From assembly GCA_021442455.1 (NCBI GenBank), contig JABUSY010000023.1:1-50916 (forward strand): 50,916 nt of DNA, read 5' to 3'. Positions 17,937-28,502 of the stretch are shown here, one piece after another. Made by a program: the position numbers and the translations under genes. The number at the start of each line of letters is the position of its first letter. Position 1 is the first letter of the stretch. The notes under the pieces are model-generated. The model did not search any database. It was not told the DNA's origin and saw nothing but the letters and a program-made list of their open reading frames with translations. This DNA comes from Lachnospiraceae bacterium. Lineage in GTDB: Bacteria > Bacillota > Clostridia > Lachnospirales > Lachnospiraceae.

Positions 17937-19277
17937 TCAACGTTCTTGACTGATTCTGTTTTTTACAAAATCCAGCAAATATGCTTTGTTATTTTTATCA
18001 GGTTCATTAAGTACTTCCTCTAAAGCCGCATTCAGAAGTTCACCGACTTCTGGACCTGGCCTTCCTCCTAGGGAAAGAATGTCCCCCCCTGTGATCTCTA
18101 AGTCCTTCAATTTTAGGCATTGGCCTGCCTTCATTATTTTTTTATATATCATAAATATCTTAATAATCCGCTGAAGTTTCAACGTTTTGTATATCTCACT
18201 CTGCGCCAGGCTATCTGCATTCTGTACTTTAAGCAAAAGTGGAAATAATTCCGTGCCAACTTTGTGGACTGCACGGCGCACTTCTTTTTCTTCAGGCTGT
18301 ATCCTCCAGTCATGATATTTTACTAATAAAATCACCTGACGCATTGTACTATTATCTATCTTCAGCCGCTTCATGACTGCTTTTGCTATCTCCATTCCCA
18401 GATCTCCATGACCCTTAAAATGATCGATATCATTTTCATCTGTAGTATGGCAAAAAGGTTTTCCGATATCATGAAACAGCATGGTCAACCGCAGTGTCTT
18501 GTCCGCTTCTACAGCACACATACTTTTCAAAGTGTGTTCTCCTACAGTATAGCAATGATGCGGATTATTTTGTGGAGTCTTCATCATTTCATCAAATTCT
18601 GGCAAAATAATTTTTGTTATTCCTACTGTATAAGCTACTTTTAAATAATCCGGATGATCAGAGGTAATCAGTTTCATAAGTTCAGAACAAATTCTCTCGG
18701 CACTGATCTTTTCGAGAGACGGAGCCAGACAAATGATACTTGCTACTGTATCTCTGTCAATATCAAAACTCAACTCTGCTGAAAATCGGACCGCTCGGAG
18801 TATTCTCAGTGCATCTTCTGTAAAACGTTCCATTGGATTTCCCACACATCGAATCATTTTTTTCTGAAGGTCATCCATTCCTCCGTACAGATCCACCAGG
18901 CCATCTACATCATTATATGCTATGGCATTGATCGTAAAATCTCTCCTTTTTAGATCTTCGGCAAGGATGTCCGTAAAAGTCACTTTCTCCGGATGCCTGG
19001 CGTCCCTGTATTTTCCCTCTATCCGATAGGTAGTCACTTCATGAGCTTTACTTCCAACCAGAACTGTTACTGTCCCGTGGGTAATACCCGTATCTACTGT
19101 CCTGTTAAAAATTTTCTTTACTTGTTCCGGACGAGCTGACGTGGTAATATCCCAATCATCCGGCCGCCTTTTTAGTATACTGTCCCTGATACAACCTCCT
19201 ACCGCATATGCTTCAAAACCGAAGGCTTTGAGTCTGTCAAGAATTGCTTTTACAGTAACAGGCAATTTTATTTTCAA
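17937..19277 (-). CDS. cca: CCA-adding tRNA nucleotidyltransferase with HD domain
   Basis: Adds or repairs the 3' CCA end of tRNAs. Class II nucleotidyltransferase head with YAVGGCIRDS and the metal-binding DDWDIT (40-45), then RRDFTINAIAY (111-118) and the RxxRF region. An HD-type domain follows with FHDIGKP (His-Asp at 269-270) and DHFKGH. I place the start at TTG 19277, because AAGGAG lies 8 bases upstream and the protein then begins at KIKLPVTV, as in relatives. An ATG at 19313 in the same frame has no ribosome site and would add 12 residues. All three tRNA genes in this window lack encoded CCA, which explains why it is kept. It is divergent from proS. Confidence 0.93.
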   Translation of the reverse strand: MKIKLPVTVKAILDRLKAFGFEAYAVGGCIRDSILKRRPDDWDITTSARPEQVKKIFNRTVDTGITHGTVTVLVGSKAHEVTTYRIEGKYRDARHPEKVTFTDILAEDLKRRDFTINAIAYNDVDGLVDLYGGMDDLQKKMIRCVGNPMERFTEDALRILRAVRFSAELSFDIDRDTVASIICLAPSLEKISAERICSELMKLITSDHPDYLKVAYTVGITKIILPEFDEMMKTPQNNPHHCYTVGEHTLKSMCAVEADKTLRLTMLFHDIGKPFCHTTDENDIDHFKGHGDLGMEIAKAVMKRLKIDNSTMRQVILLVKYHDWRIQPEEKEVRRAVHKVGTELFPLLLKVQNADSLAQSEIYKTLKLQRIIKIFMIYKKIMKAGQCLKLKDLEITGGDILSLGGRPGPEVGELLNAALEEVLNEPDKNNKAYLLDFVKNRISQER

Positions 19278-19558
19278 TATTTTTGTCTCCTTCATTTCTT
19301 TCTCATCCACCATCCACTACTATTATTGTAACATATCTTTTTCGACTGTCAAAGCAACAATTACACCAGATGACCTCTCACAACCTTATGAAATGAGCTT
19401 GGCGCCAATTTCTGCGGTTGAAAATCAGTCTAGATACTACCCGTTTTTTAAAATCTCCAGCTAAAAGATGGTAAAAGAATCCTAATCTTATTTCTGTTAA
19501 AGAATGGAACAGTTCGAGCAGATAAAATTTGACCTATATAGTTTAAAAATTTAAAACC

Positions 19559-19587
19559 TTGACAACCCCTGCAATTTATCTTAGAAT
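19559..19587 (+). promoter_or_regulatory. Promoter of the proS leader
   Basis: TTGACA (19559-19564), a 17-base spacer and TAGAAT (19582-19587). Transcription would start near 19594, leaving a leader of about 395 bases before proS. The segment 19278-19558 between cca and this promoter shows no gene. Confidence 0.82.
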
Positions 19588-19593
19588 AAAACG

Positions 19594-19850
19594 GAATTAA
19601 TATGAACAGAGTGTTAATAGTGAATAGTACATGCTAGAAAATCCACAAGATGGAAGCCAGCCAGTGTAAGTCTTACGTTTGACAAAGATAGAATCGGCCC
19701 TTGAAGCCATCTAATTCTACAAGAAGCAGAACGTGCCAATTGCGTGTTAAGGCGATGAAGGAATAAATCTTCTGCAATGAAGGTAGTGGCACCGAATTAA
19801 TTATCGGTTCCTGTCTGGAAAGTAATATTTTCATAGAAAAACAAATAAAA
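19594..19850 (+). promoter_or_regulatory. T-box-like leader of proS, apparently without terminator
   Basis: The leader shows T-box landmarks in order. There is an AGTA-type stem I segment (about 19630-19640), GAAGCCAGCC near 19655, and GCGTGTTAAGGCGATGAAGG (about 19741-19760), the usual linker stem. Then comes the T-box core AGGTAGTGGCACCG (19781-19794), facing CGGTTCCTGTC (19805-19815) as the other antiterminator arm. UGGC is the tRNA-end-binding sequence. The core departs from the usual AGGGTGGNACCGCG by an insertion. I find no competing terminator hairpin with a T-tract before the start codon, so control is either lost or acts on translation. I could not fix the specifier codon. Confidence 0.65.
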
Positions 19851-19988
19851 TCTCTCCGAGAAATGTACACTCCGCTCCGCATGAAGACAATATGGTCACT
19901 GAATCGACCGTTTTTCGATATGCGAATCCGTCAAACCGAATTTTTGTATCTTTTGAGATGAGAAGATCAAAAAAGAAGGAGAAATATT

Positions 19989-21428
19989 ATGGCAAAGAAC
20001 AAAAAATTAGTAGAAGCCATCACATCCATGGAAGACGATTTCACTCAGTGGTATACAGATGTGATCACGAAAGCAGATCTCATAAGTTATACCGGCGTAA
20101 AGGGCTTCATGGTAATCAAGCCGGCTGGTTACGCCATCTGGGAAAACATTCAGCATGAATTGGATCGACGCTTTAAGAAAACAGGCGTGGAAAATGTATA
20201 TCTTCCTATGTTTATTCCTGAAAGTCTCCTGAAAAAAGAAGAAGATCATGTGAAAGGTTTTGCTCCCGAAGTTGCCTGGGTCACCCATGGAGGACTGGAA
20301 TCACTTCAGGAACGCATGTGTGTACGTCCCACCTCTGAAACCCTTTTTTGTGATTTTTATTCCAGAAATATCCATTCTCACAGAGATCTACCGAAGATAT
20401 ATAATCAATGGTGTTCTGTTGTGAGATGGGAAAAAACTACCCGCCCCTTCCTTCGTTCGCGAGAACTTCTCTGGCAGGAAGGCCATACTGTGCACGCTAC
20501 CGCAGAAGAAGCTGAGGCACGCACCATGCAGATGCTAAATATATATATAGATTTCTGCGAGAAAGTGCTTGCAATCCCTCTCATCAAAGGACGGAAGACC
20601 GATAAGGAAAAATTTGCCGGAGCTGAGGCAACATATACCATCGAAGCTCTGATGCACGACGGCAAGGCACTCCAATCCGGCACCAGTCACAACTTCGGTG
20701 ATGGTTTTGCAAAGGCTTTTAACATTCAATACAGCGACAAGAATAATACTCTGAAATATGTACACCAAACCTCCTGGGGTATAACCACTCGCATGATCGG
20801 TGCCCTGATTATGGTACACGGTGACAATAACGGCCTGCTTCTTCCGCCCAGAATTGCTCCTATTCAAGTTATGCTTATTCCCATTCGCCATGACACTGCG
20901 AAAGTTCTGAACAAAATCCTTGAAATCAGAGAGACACTGAAATCCGCAGGTATCCGCGTAAAATTGGATGATTCTGAAAAAACCCCAGGTTGGAAATTTT
21001 CAGAACAGGAGATGCGCGGCATTCCTATACGCATAGAACTCGGGCCAAATGATATCGAAAATCATCAAGCGATCCTGGTCCGCCGGGATACTCGCCAAAA
21101 ATATATAATCTCCATAAACGAGATTCCATCTAAAACTGCAGATCTACTCGAAGAAATTCAATCGAATCTGTATAATAAGGCTCTGACTTATAGAGATTCT
21201 CATACTTACGATGTAATTACTTATGAAGAATTTGACAAAACCATTCATCAGCGACCAGGTTTCATACGTGCCATGTGGTGCAACTGCCAAGAATGTGAGG
21301 ACAAAATCAAGGGAGATTTTGCTGCCACCTCGCGCTGTATTCCCTTCGAGCAGGAACAGTTAAGTGATTTTTGTGTCTGCTGCGGAAAACCAGCTAAAAA
21401 GTTAGTATACTGGGGAAAATCATATTAA
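19989..21428 (+). CDS. proS: Prolyl-tRNA synthetase, short (eukaryote/archaeal-like) type
   Basis: A 479-residue class II synthetase that charges tRNA-Pro. It lacks the bacterial editing insertion and ends in the YWGKSY-type tail of the eukaryote-like ProRS found in many Clostridia. Motif 2 and its surroundings ([23 protein letters not shown], from about 145) and RPTSETLF (113-120) are intact, followed by [15 protein letters not shown] and the anticodon-binding domain. The C-terminal zinc-binding-type domain keeps CNCQEC and CVCCGKP cysteines. AGAAGGAG lies 7 bases before ATG. It is alone on the plus strand with its own promoter and T-box-like leader. Nothing looks damaged. Confidence 0.97.
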   Translation: MAKNKKLVEAITSMEDDFTQWYTDVITKADLISYTGVKGFMVIKPAGYAIWENIQHELDRRFKKTGVENVYLPMFIPESLLKKEEDHVKGFAPEVAWVTHGGLESLQERMCVRPTSETLFCDFYSRNIHSHRDLPKIYNQWCSVVRWEKTTRPFLRSRELLWQEGHTVHATAEEAEARTMQMLNIYIDFCEKVLAIPLIKGRKTDKEKFAGAEATYTIEALMHDGKALQSGTSHNFGDGFAKAFNIQYSDKNNTLKYVHQTSWGITTRMIGALIMVHGDNNGLLLPPRIAPIQVMLIPIRHDTAKVLNKILEIRETLKSAGIRVKLDDSEKTPGWKFSEQEMRGIPIRIELGPNDIENHQAILVRRDTRQKYIISINEIPSKTADLLEEIQSNLYNKALTYRDSHTYDVITYEEFDKTIHQRPGFIRAMWCNCQECEDKIKGDFAATSRCIPFEQEQLSDFCVCCGKPAKKLVYWGKSY

Positions 21429-24082
21429 TGTCATTACGGAATATTTCTGGAATTTTATATGACAGGAAACAGAAAATTACGCAGAAAAACCAGAATCGAT
21501 ATTGAGCGAAACTTGCGTTTTTCATTAAATTTCATTATAGTTTTTTGCTTGACCGTTTTTAAACGATCTATACTCATTGATACACAAACAGCATGGATTA
21601 TTTCTTCGTTTAGAATATATTTGTTCCCGCAGCGTTTGAGTTCTCAATGACTTCACTGATTATATGTTATGCAAGCTGTCTCTTCATATACTTAATTTGC
21701 TAATTTTTCCAGATCTACAATTTTATCCAGTACAGTATTTAAGCAGATAACAATCACTTTCTTCATCCTACCAAACAGTTTGCACTGATTTTCTCTAGCA
21801 TACAATATCCTTTTTCATGTCATCATAAATCGCCTCACTCACATCTTTCAAAATATTTCTATCTATATCTTTCACAGTATAAAACCTTTTTGATTCACAT
21901 TCAAAATATAACTCACACCAAGGAGAGATTCCTTTTAACACTCCAAAACATAAATAAAATAAAACAGATCATTTCTGTCGTACTCTTACTGATATCATAC
22001 CTTATCATTATCAGTTTTTCTCTGATAGATGCAAAGAATCACACTTTCCAGGTATCTCTGGCAAAAAACTCATCCATAAGTCGATTACCAATATTAATAC
22101 TTTTCATACAGCTAATAAATTAGATCATCGTATCGAAAAATACGCTTTCATCGAGCTTCCATGTATTGTAAAATTAGGCTCACATCCTCTATGTCTTCAT
22201 GATAAAGTAAATATATTGGTAGAGCAGAAAATATCTTTGACTATTTCCGCCCAGAAAGCTATAGAGAAACTGTAAAAATGTGTGTGCACATTACAAAATT
22301 TCTCCAAAAAGAAACTTTTCTGTCTCCTGCATATAAGGAAGAGTCGGTTCCTTCTTCTAATATTTAAGAATACTTTTAATAAACAAATCACTTTTGTAGT
22401 TGATGAGTGCCAAAGTTTTTCTTAAACTCTCTCAATGAATTTATTTCTCAAGAAGAGGCCTACAAATGCATTTATGCATACGTTGCACCTCGGAATTTAT
22501 CGTTTTTTCAAATATAACCGCATCATGGCATCAACTTCCCAGCGTTTTTTGCTAAATTTCCAATTCGTCTCTCTCAATCCGAAACATCTTCAGTGGAAAC
22601 AAACTATCATTTCATCACACAGAACTTCCGATTTTTGCAGATATCGCTCCCGTCTTTCTCTGCGTCAAAGTTTGTATACCGAAGAACATTCACTCTAGAA
22701 TCGTTCCGAAACCGCAATATCAAATTTCAAACTCTATACTTGACTTTCGTTAGATTTTTCCTGAACCAGTTGCTCATTGTTCTGTCATATAATTTTCTCA
22801 CCTTACGGCACTTCACAGGCTTCATAGTTTTTCTTACTTTTTTCTCTATACCGACGTTCTTTTTTCGCAGACATATAAACTGGAAGATTCTAGAAAGCAA
22901 AGCGTAAGGAACAACTACATAGTATTCCTTTGCAACATGCCTCGCTTTAAATATAAAGTCAAATCTATTGACAGAAATATTTCCCGATAATTATCATCCA
23001 TTACCGAACGTAATCAATAAATCCTTTTACAGATATAAATATACTTCCAATATCTAACAGATATAATTTCCACGCGCTCATAAGAAAATTCTTTGTTTTT
23101 TACTTGCACCCCTGTTATCATTTTATCTGTTTCCAAAACCTTGAAAACGTTCTACATAACTCTCATAGAATATAAATTATTGGTCATTATCCACCATATT
23201 TAATATAATTTCTTAGGCTTCATCTGGTTTAAACCAAAGATCTCTGTAATCTTATAATCAAAATTGTCAGATCCAAAACCTTCCAAGAGAGAGAATACTG
23301 ACCATCATCCGATCCCACTTATTTCCTACACTCCACAAAAAGGTCCATAGAAGGATCTTTCTCAATTGTTCAGTAGATGTTATACTATTTTTATCTTTCA
23401 ATAATAATTGGTTTTCGCAAACAATGAAAGCTCTACTCAGATCCAAGCAAATATGATTAAACCATTCCTGTCTGTTCATGTTTAGATATACATTTTATAA
23501 TATTTTTTTAAAATTTACCACGAGCATCCAGTGTTTCAAAAATGAAAAATAATCTCTGCATGTCACTTCTCCACAGAATCGCTTATGTAATTTTATAAAA
23601 GAATTCTGTCGAAAGATTTTCTACTAATTTCCTCATCACATCTCATTTTAAACTAGTATTTTAGAGTTATTGTATCTTGAAATATAATCCAAAATTTTTA
23701 TACACCACCACGTAGCCATGATAATATTATGCAAGAACATTTGCACAATGTTGTAACAAACATGAAAAAATACAAATAAGAAAATGTCAGATATCTGACC
23801 TTTAAGCGTGATAATGCATATCTCAACCTCTTAATACTAAAGACTTCCCTTTTGGTAGATTTACTTTTTAACTTCATAAATAATACTATATAATAGTCAG
23901 CTAACGTAAAATCTTTATATCAATATCAAATACGTCATTGTATTCATCTCATTACCGATCATATTCATTTTAGTTTTCACAAATTATCAAAAGGTCGTTT
24001 TTAAACAAAGCGGACCTAAGTTTATTTTATGCTGTATATTCCCTATACCATATTCATTTCGATATTTCATTTCTGAATAATT
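21429..24082. other. 2.65-kb region without a recognisable gene
   Basis: This lies between the converging ends of proS and the dCMP deaminase gene. Open frames are short, overlapping and rich in low-complexity AT codons. A short minus-strand stretch near 21690-21770 (MKKVIVICLNTVLDKIVDLE) looks protein-like and may be a gene fragment, but I cannot name it. I see no tRNA, terminator or repeat. Confidence 0.5.
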
Positions 24083-24571
24083 TTACACAGTAATTTCAAT
24101 TTTGCGGTACGTCGGCGTATATTTCTTAAACTGCACTCCTGCTGCCTGGAACATCATTTTAGAAGCCATGACCTCCGGAGTTCCGTCGTATTTATCGCTG
24201 TCATAGATTACTGTTTTGATCCCCACTTGAATGATGGCCTTTGCGCATTCGTTGCAGGGAAATAGAGATACATAGAGCTTTGTCCCTTCTAGTCTTCCGC
24301 CTCGATAATTCAAAATCGCGTTCAGTTCACTGTGAGTTACATAGACATATTTCGTCTTTAACGGATCTTCATCATCCCTTTTCCAGGGAAATTCATCGTC
24401 CGAGCAACCTATGGGAAAACCATTATATCCCATGGAAAGTATTTTGTTGTCAATACTGACAATACAAGCCCCAACCTGTGAATTTGGATCTTTCGATCGC
24501 ATTCCAGCCAGCTTTGCAACAGCCATAAAATATTCATCCCAGGTTATGTAATCTTTGCGCTTATCATTCAT
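24083..24571 (-). CDS. Deoxycytidylate (dCMP) deaminase
   Basis: A 162-residue zinc-dependent cytosolic enzyme converting dCMP to dUMP for thymidylate synthesis. It has the deaminase signature His80-x-Glu82 (THSELNAI) and PCNEC with Cys106 and Cys109, plus the Lys/Ser-rich SKDPNSQVGA entry motif and GYNGFP. The usual HAE is HSE here, a mild change. I start at ATG 24571 (MNDKRKDYITW), which matches relatives; the 15 extra upstream codons of the open frame are the out-of-frame end of the upp pseudogene. The ribosome site is weak (GGTAG), consistent with former coupling to upp, whose stop is 8 bases upstream. Equivalent to ComEB of Bacillus. Confidence 0.94.
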   Translation of the reverse strand: MNDKRKDYITWDEYFMAVAKLAGMRSKDPNSQVGACIVSIDNKILSMGYNGFPIGCSDDEFPWKRDDEDPLKTKYVYVTHSELNAILNYRGGRLEGTKLYVSLFPCNECAKAIIQVGIKTVIYDSDKYDGTPEVMASKMMFQAAGVQFKKYTPTYRKIEITV

Positions 24572-24578
24572 AATACTA

Positions 24579-25218
24579 CTACCTATTTGTCCAGAAAATG
24601 CGATCTCCCGCAGCACCCAATCCAGAAACGATGTATCCGCAATCGTTTAGATAGTCTTCCAGCAACCCGATGAACAAATCCATGTCCGGATGACATCATA
24701 TTTATTTTTTTAATACCCACAGGCACCGCTATGATATACATGAAATAAATTTTCTTGCTTCCTTTTTCCTTCAGCATAGTAAGAGTATCCGTAACAAAAT
24801 CGCCGGTTAACAGCACAGGAGCAATCACGAATACCTCACAGTTAGCTATCTTCAGTATGAATTTTGCAGTAATACTCTGCTGATTTCATCGTTTCTGAAT
24901 CACGATATAGATTAATCGGCCTACTTTAACAACTAAAATAATCGTCAAGCAATATCTTCTTCCCTCCCCTAGCCGACACACAAAATCGGCATTACCGACA
25001 TTTTCTTTCCTAGCAGCTGCTTAATAGTAATTTTGCAAATGGCAGTGATATTTTCGCATCCTCCAATGAAATCTCTTTGACGGTCTCATAACATATCGGC
25101 ATGCTCACCTCTCCGATCATTTTCCAAAATTTCTTTGAAACTGATATCTTCCCGACAGATCATTTCAATCTTGCACTGGATTAACACATGGTCCATAATA
25201 ACTGTTTGTTTTTACCAT
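24579..25218 (-). pseudogene. upp: upp pseudogene (uracil phosphoribosyltransferase), young
   Basis: Nearly full length (640 bp against about 630 for a 209-residue Upp) and alignable from end to end, but broken by several indels and stops. The minus strand gives VIMDHVLIQCKIEMICRED near the start, then KVGRLIY, RDSETMKSAEYYCK, CEVFVIAPVLLTGDF, then TMLKEKGSKKIYFMYIIA, then [16 protein letters not shown] and [15 protein letters not shown], ending at TAG 24579. Frame changes fall near 24910, 24846 and 24690-24715 (the last beside a run of seven A). The order rpiB-upp-dCMP deaminase is standard in Clostridia. Uracil salvage by this gene is lost, and recently, judging by the preserved sequence. 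Confidence 0.88.
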
Positions 25219-25249
25219 AATGATACTTTCTTTCTTCTTTTGTCTGATA

Positions 25250-25687
25250 TTATGTTTCAGGATGTTCAATTTTATATATTCTTCTCTTATGACGTTCTTC
25301 CTCTGAGAAAGGAGTGTCCAGGAAGGTGTCCACTATCTTCATCGCCAAGCCAACTCCTATCACACGTCCGCCCATGACCAGAATATTTGCATCATTATGC
25401 AATCGTGTAGCTTCTGCAGAAAAACAGTCGCTGCACAACGCAGCACGAATTCCGGACATTTTATTGGCCATGATGGAGATTCCAATTCCTGTGCCACAGA
25501 TGAGGATTCCCTTGTCACAGCTTCCTTCCTGTAATGCATGTCCTACCTGCCGCGCATAATCTGGATAATCCACCGAATCTTTGCTGTAACATCCAAAATT
25601 CTGATATAAGATTTCTCTCTTATCCAGATGTTTTTTCACTTCCTGCATTAACTCATAACCGCTGTGGTCACATCCCAAACCGATCAT
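25250..25687 (-). CDS. rpiB: Ribose-5-phosphate isomerase B
   Basis: A 145-residue RpiB/LacAB-family isomerase interconverting ribose-5-phosphate and ribulose-5-phosphate in the cytosol. CDHSG at 6-10 carries the substrate-binding Asp-His. Cys64 in ILICGTGIGIS is the usual catalytic cysteine, and the SAEATRLHNDANILVMGGRVIG and DTFLDTPFSEEERH blocks are typical. The length is normal. GGAGG lies about 8 bases before ATG 25687. It sits between a phosphatase relic and the dead upp in the old sua5-ptp-rpiB-upp operon order. Confidence 0.95.
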   Translation of the reverse strand: MIGLGCDHSGYELMQEVKKHLDKREILYQNFGCYSKDSVDYPDYARQVGHALQEGSCDKGILICGTGIGISIMANKMSGIRAALCSDCFSAEATRLHNDANILVMGGRVIGVGLAMKIVDTFLDTPFSEEERHKRRIYKIEHPET

Positions 25688-25699
25688 TTTTCAGTTCCT

Positions 25700-26110
25700 C
25701 CTCATTTAATTGCATCACCAGCTGGTCGATCCAGAGCTTTCAGACTTCATAATACTTTTCATAAGCGATCAGAAACACAGCGCTCCGTACAATTCGGCCA
25801 CACCTTCACTCACTTCTGTATATTCCACAATCGTATACACTCATCGATTGGTATAACCTTCCTTGGTTTCTATACCTCTTTTAGTATTGTTCGCAATAGC
25901 TCCTTTCCCATTGACACCTCTTTGAAACAGCTGGATAGCCGCATATTCCTTTTTTGTCAGTTCATTGCTAACCAGAACTGCTTTTACCTTCTGGATAATC
26001 GACTAAAAAAGAACATCATTTCTTTGCATCTGACTTTCAAGGATGAAAATAAGTGTTTTTTCTGCATGATCGCTCATTTTACCTAAACTCTGTTCATATC
26101 ATTTTGTACA
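25700..26110 (-). pseudogene. Probable low-molecular-weight tyrosine phosphatase relic
   Basis: The gap between sua5 and rpiB fits a 450-bp gene, and in Clostridia a low-molecular-weight protein tyrosine phosphatase often stands here. The minus strand reads TLIFILESQMQRNDVLF where that family has DLILTMTxxQKxxI, and near the end YEKYYEV then DQLVMQLNEE where it has VYxKTxxEIxxLVxxLxE. The catalytic loop CxxGNxCRS is not visible. A mid-region stretch (TKKEYAAIQLFQRGVNGKG) is open but I cannot align it firmly. Some other small gene is possible. Confidence 0.4.
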
Positions 26111-26122
26111 CCGCTGACCTCA

Positions 26123-27169
26123 CTATATCTCGATGATCTCATGTCCTGCTGCCTTCAGAAGACGATTCATGATCGCCTCTCCTATCCGAGGTGTGTAAAA
26201 GGACTCTGAATATATATATTCTACGCCGTCATTATCAAATTTTCGTAAAACCTCATATAAATGACGCGCGATACTCTCTTCATCAGCCCTACATCCAATA
26301 CTGCATATAATTCCCTCCGGATATTCTCCTTTGGTCTCAGACGTACAAATAATGCCAGTTTTATAACCAGCGTCTATTTTCTCATGAACGAGCTCCCTAA
26401 TCTTCCCGGGAATATCTTTCTCTAGTCCTTTTACAACCACCAAATCCGCTTGCGGAGCATAATGCTTATAGCGCATTCCAGGAGCCTTTGAACGAACTCT
26501 GCTGTCCGCTGACAATATGGCATGATCTATCCTTACTTCTCCCAGTACCTGTTCCAACATGGAGCGGTCCAGATAGCCCGGCCGTAGAACTATCGGAGAG
26601 TCTTCGGTAAAATCTACAATGGTAGATTCTAAACCAATATCAACTTGTCCTCCGTCTATGATCATATCTATTCTATCTCCCAAATCCTCTTGCACATGAA
26701 CAGCCAGTGTCGGGCTTGGCCTTCCAGAGATATTAGCGCTAGGCGCCGCAAGATATCCTCCTGCCTGCTGAATTAGTGCCTTCGCGATTCGGTTACTCGG
26801 GAAACGAACTGCTACGCTGTCCAAACCTCCCGTGGTTTCATAAGGTACTTTATCACTCTTGTGAAAAATCATAGTCAGCGGTCCTGGCCAATAAGCTTTT
26901 TTCAACCTTTCTGCCTTTTCCGGAATTTCACTGACAATCGCCAAGAGATCTTCTATTTTGGCGATGTGAACAATCAGGGGATTATCAGAGGGCCTTCCCT
27001 TAGCCGCATATATTTTTTTAGATGCTTCTGGATCTAGAGCATTCCCACCCAAGCCGTATACCGTCTCAGTAGGAAAAGCTACAAGGCCACCCCTCTGAAG
27101 AATCTCTCCTGCTTTCCGAAGCGCCTCTATATTCAACTGTTTCTCAGTCATCTGAACTATTTTCATCAT
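26123..27169 (-). CDS. sua5: Threonylcarbamoyl-AMP synthase (Sua5 type)
   Basis: A 348-residue two-domain Sua5 enzyme that makes threonylcarbamoyl-AMP from threonine, bicarbonate and ATP, the first step of t6A37 formation on ANN-decoding tRNAs. The YrdC domain occupies about 15-205: GGLVAFPTETVYGLGGNA, KGRPSDNPLIVH, SVAVRFPSN, AAPSANISGRPSPT and STIVDF. A C-terminal Sua5 domain follows, with the linker SKAPGMRYKHYAPQA. It ends TAG immediately followed by in-frame TGA. No clear ribosome site precedes ATG 27169; a second ATG is the next codon. It heads the sua5-rpiB-dCMP deaminase run. Confidence 0.95.
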   Translation of the reverse strand: MMKIVQMTEKQLNIEALRKAGEILQRGGLVAFPTETVYGLGGNALDPEASKKIYAAKGRPSDNPLIVHIAKIEDLLAIVSEIPEKAERLKKAYWPGPLTMIFHKSDKVPYETTGGLDSVAVRFPSNRIAKALIQQAGGYLAAPSANISGRPSPTLAVHVQEDLGDRIDMIIDGGQVDIGLESTIVDFTEDSPIVLRPGYLDRSMLEQVLGEVRIDHAILSADSRVRSKAPGMRYKHYAPQADLVVVKGLEKDIPGKIRELVHEKIDAGYKTGIICTSETKGEYPEGIICSIGCRADEESIARHLYEVLRKFDNDGVEYIYSESFYTPRIGEAIMNRLLKAAGHEIIEI

Positions 27170-27933
27170 CTTTAACTTTCTATATTCTTTATAAGTATAA
27201 CATTCTGTCTGAAAAATGAAAACCCCTATTTCTCCTTCTAAAGACAGATCTCAATTTCATTGAAGACAATTTTTAAAACTGATATTGATTTTAAATTTTT
27301 CCTCCTCTCAGTTACTCAAAAAGCCTCATTCCATAATGCCGATCCGTCTCTACCTCACTCACAAAAATGTCTCGTAGACCTTTGTCTATTTTTTCCATCT
27401 ATCACATCTGTATAATAAAAGGCTCACTCTCCCTTCACATATTCCTCCGAAGAGCTACTCTGATGGATATGAACAGCGCATACGAGAACTACTTTGTAAT
27501 TTAGCACCGCCCGATTCTGTAAATCTTGAACCTGATGGTTCTTTGATACCTATTCATACAAACTTTTATCATCTTTCACTATTATTCATCTGATTTACGT
27601 TAATTTCCCACAGATTATGTTCACTATGCCTCTCATCCAATACAATCAACTTTTACCTTCATCAACTGAGCGCATTTACCGAATAAAAAAATACATTCAT
27701 TCTAGCAACAATATAGCTATACAAAGCTCCAACCATCTTTTTCACTATCTCTAGAGTTTATTAGACCTAAATATATGCTTCTAAAAATTTAATTATCTCA
27801 CTTCTTCCTCATTCCTCTTCAACACTTATACAAAAAATTTACAATATGCTCCTCCGGCTAAGCTTGGATCCCTTCAGGCCTCTCCTCCATATGCCTCAAG
27901 GTACTGAAATGGAAGTAGCTCCCTCCTTCATCA
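27170..27933. other. 0.76-kb region without a recognisable gene
   Basis: It holds only scattered short frames. A TATACT about 35 bases upstream of sua5 may be a -10 box, without a convincing -35. The 425 bp between the small ORF (ending upstream at 28077) and the GH18 gene at 28503 are equally empty. Confidence 0.5.
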
Positions 27934-28077
27934 TCAATTTTTTAAATCCTGAATGGACGCTTGGTATAGCGCTGACAATAAGGCAATAACTGATTTATAA
28001 AACTGCATAAGGCGGCGCTTGGCCTGATTAACCATCTTTACAATATCATCCAGTTCTTTTTTTCTGAACAGCCACAT
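27934..28077 (-). CDS. Small 47-residue ORF with strong ribosome site
   Basis: ATG 28077 is preceded by GGGAGGGG with about 5 bases between and opens 47 codons. The N-terminal half (MWLFRKKELDDIVKMVNQAK) is charged and helical-looking; the second half contains SVIALLSALYQA. I recognise no family. The clean charged pattern and ribosome site suggest it was, or still is, a small gene. A frameshift may have replaced the original C-terminus. Confidence 0.4.
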   Translation of the reverse strand: MWLFRKKELDDIVKMVNQAKRRLMQFYKSVIALLSALYQASIQDLKN

Positions 28078-28502
28078 ATTTTCCCCTCCCTTGAATAACT
28101 TTATCATCAACCTCATAACTGAACGAAATCTAGGAACTTTTTGTCAATAATTTGGGAACACTTCGAACTCTTCTCGCTTTCCCACTTTTGTACTCACTGA
28201 TCATACGCTCTAACCTCACCTGTGCGTCAAAGAGCAATCAGCTGATGTTCTTCATATATATATAACTATATAAGATTTCTAATTTCCCCCCGTATATTCT
28301 TTTTCAGAGCTTCTATCTCGTCCTCCCTCAACGTCACGTTATTTTAGCAGCTTTCTCTGCTCTTCATATGCTTCGTTTTTCATTTTCTGACCTTGAATCA
28401 TCCCTATTAAATCTACTCAATCAACATTGTCTTGAACATCTCTTCATTCATTGCCAACTATGATACCTGTCTTGCATTCCTTTTCCTTATTTTTTTACTA
28501 AC

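Noticed and set aside
25664-26086. 140-codon plus-strand open frame
   Set aside because: It has no ribosome site, overlaps the rpiB start and ribosome site, and lies opposite the probable phosphatase relic; it looks like an antisense shadow.
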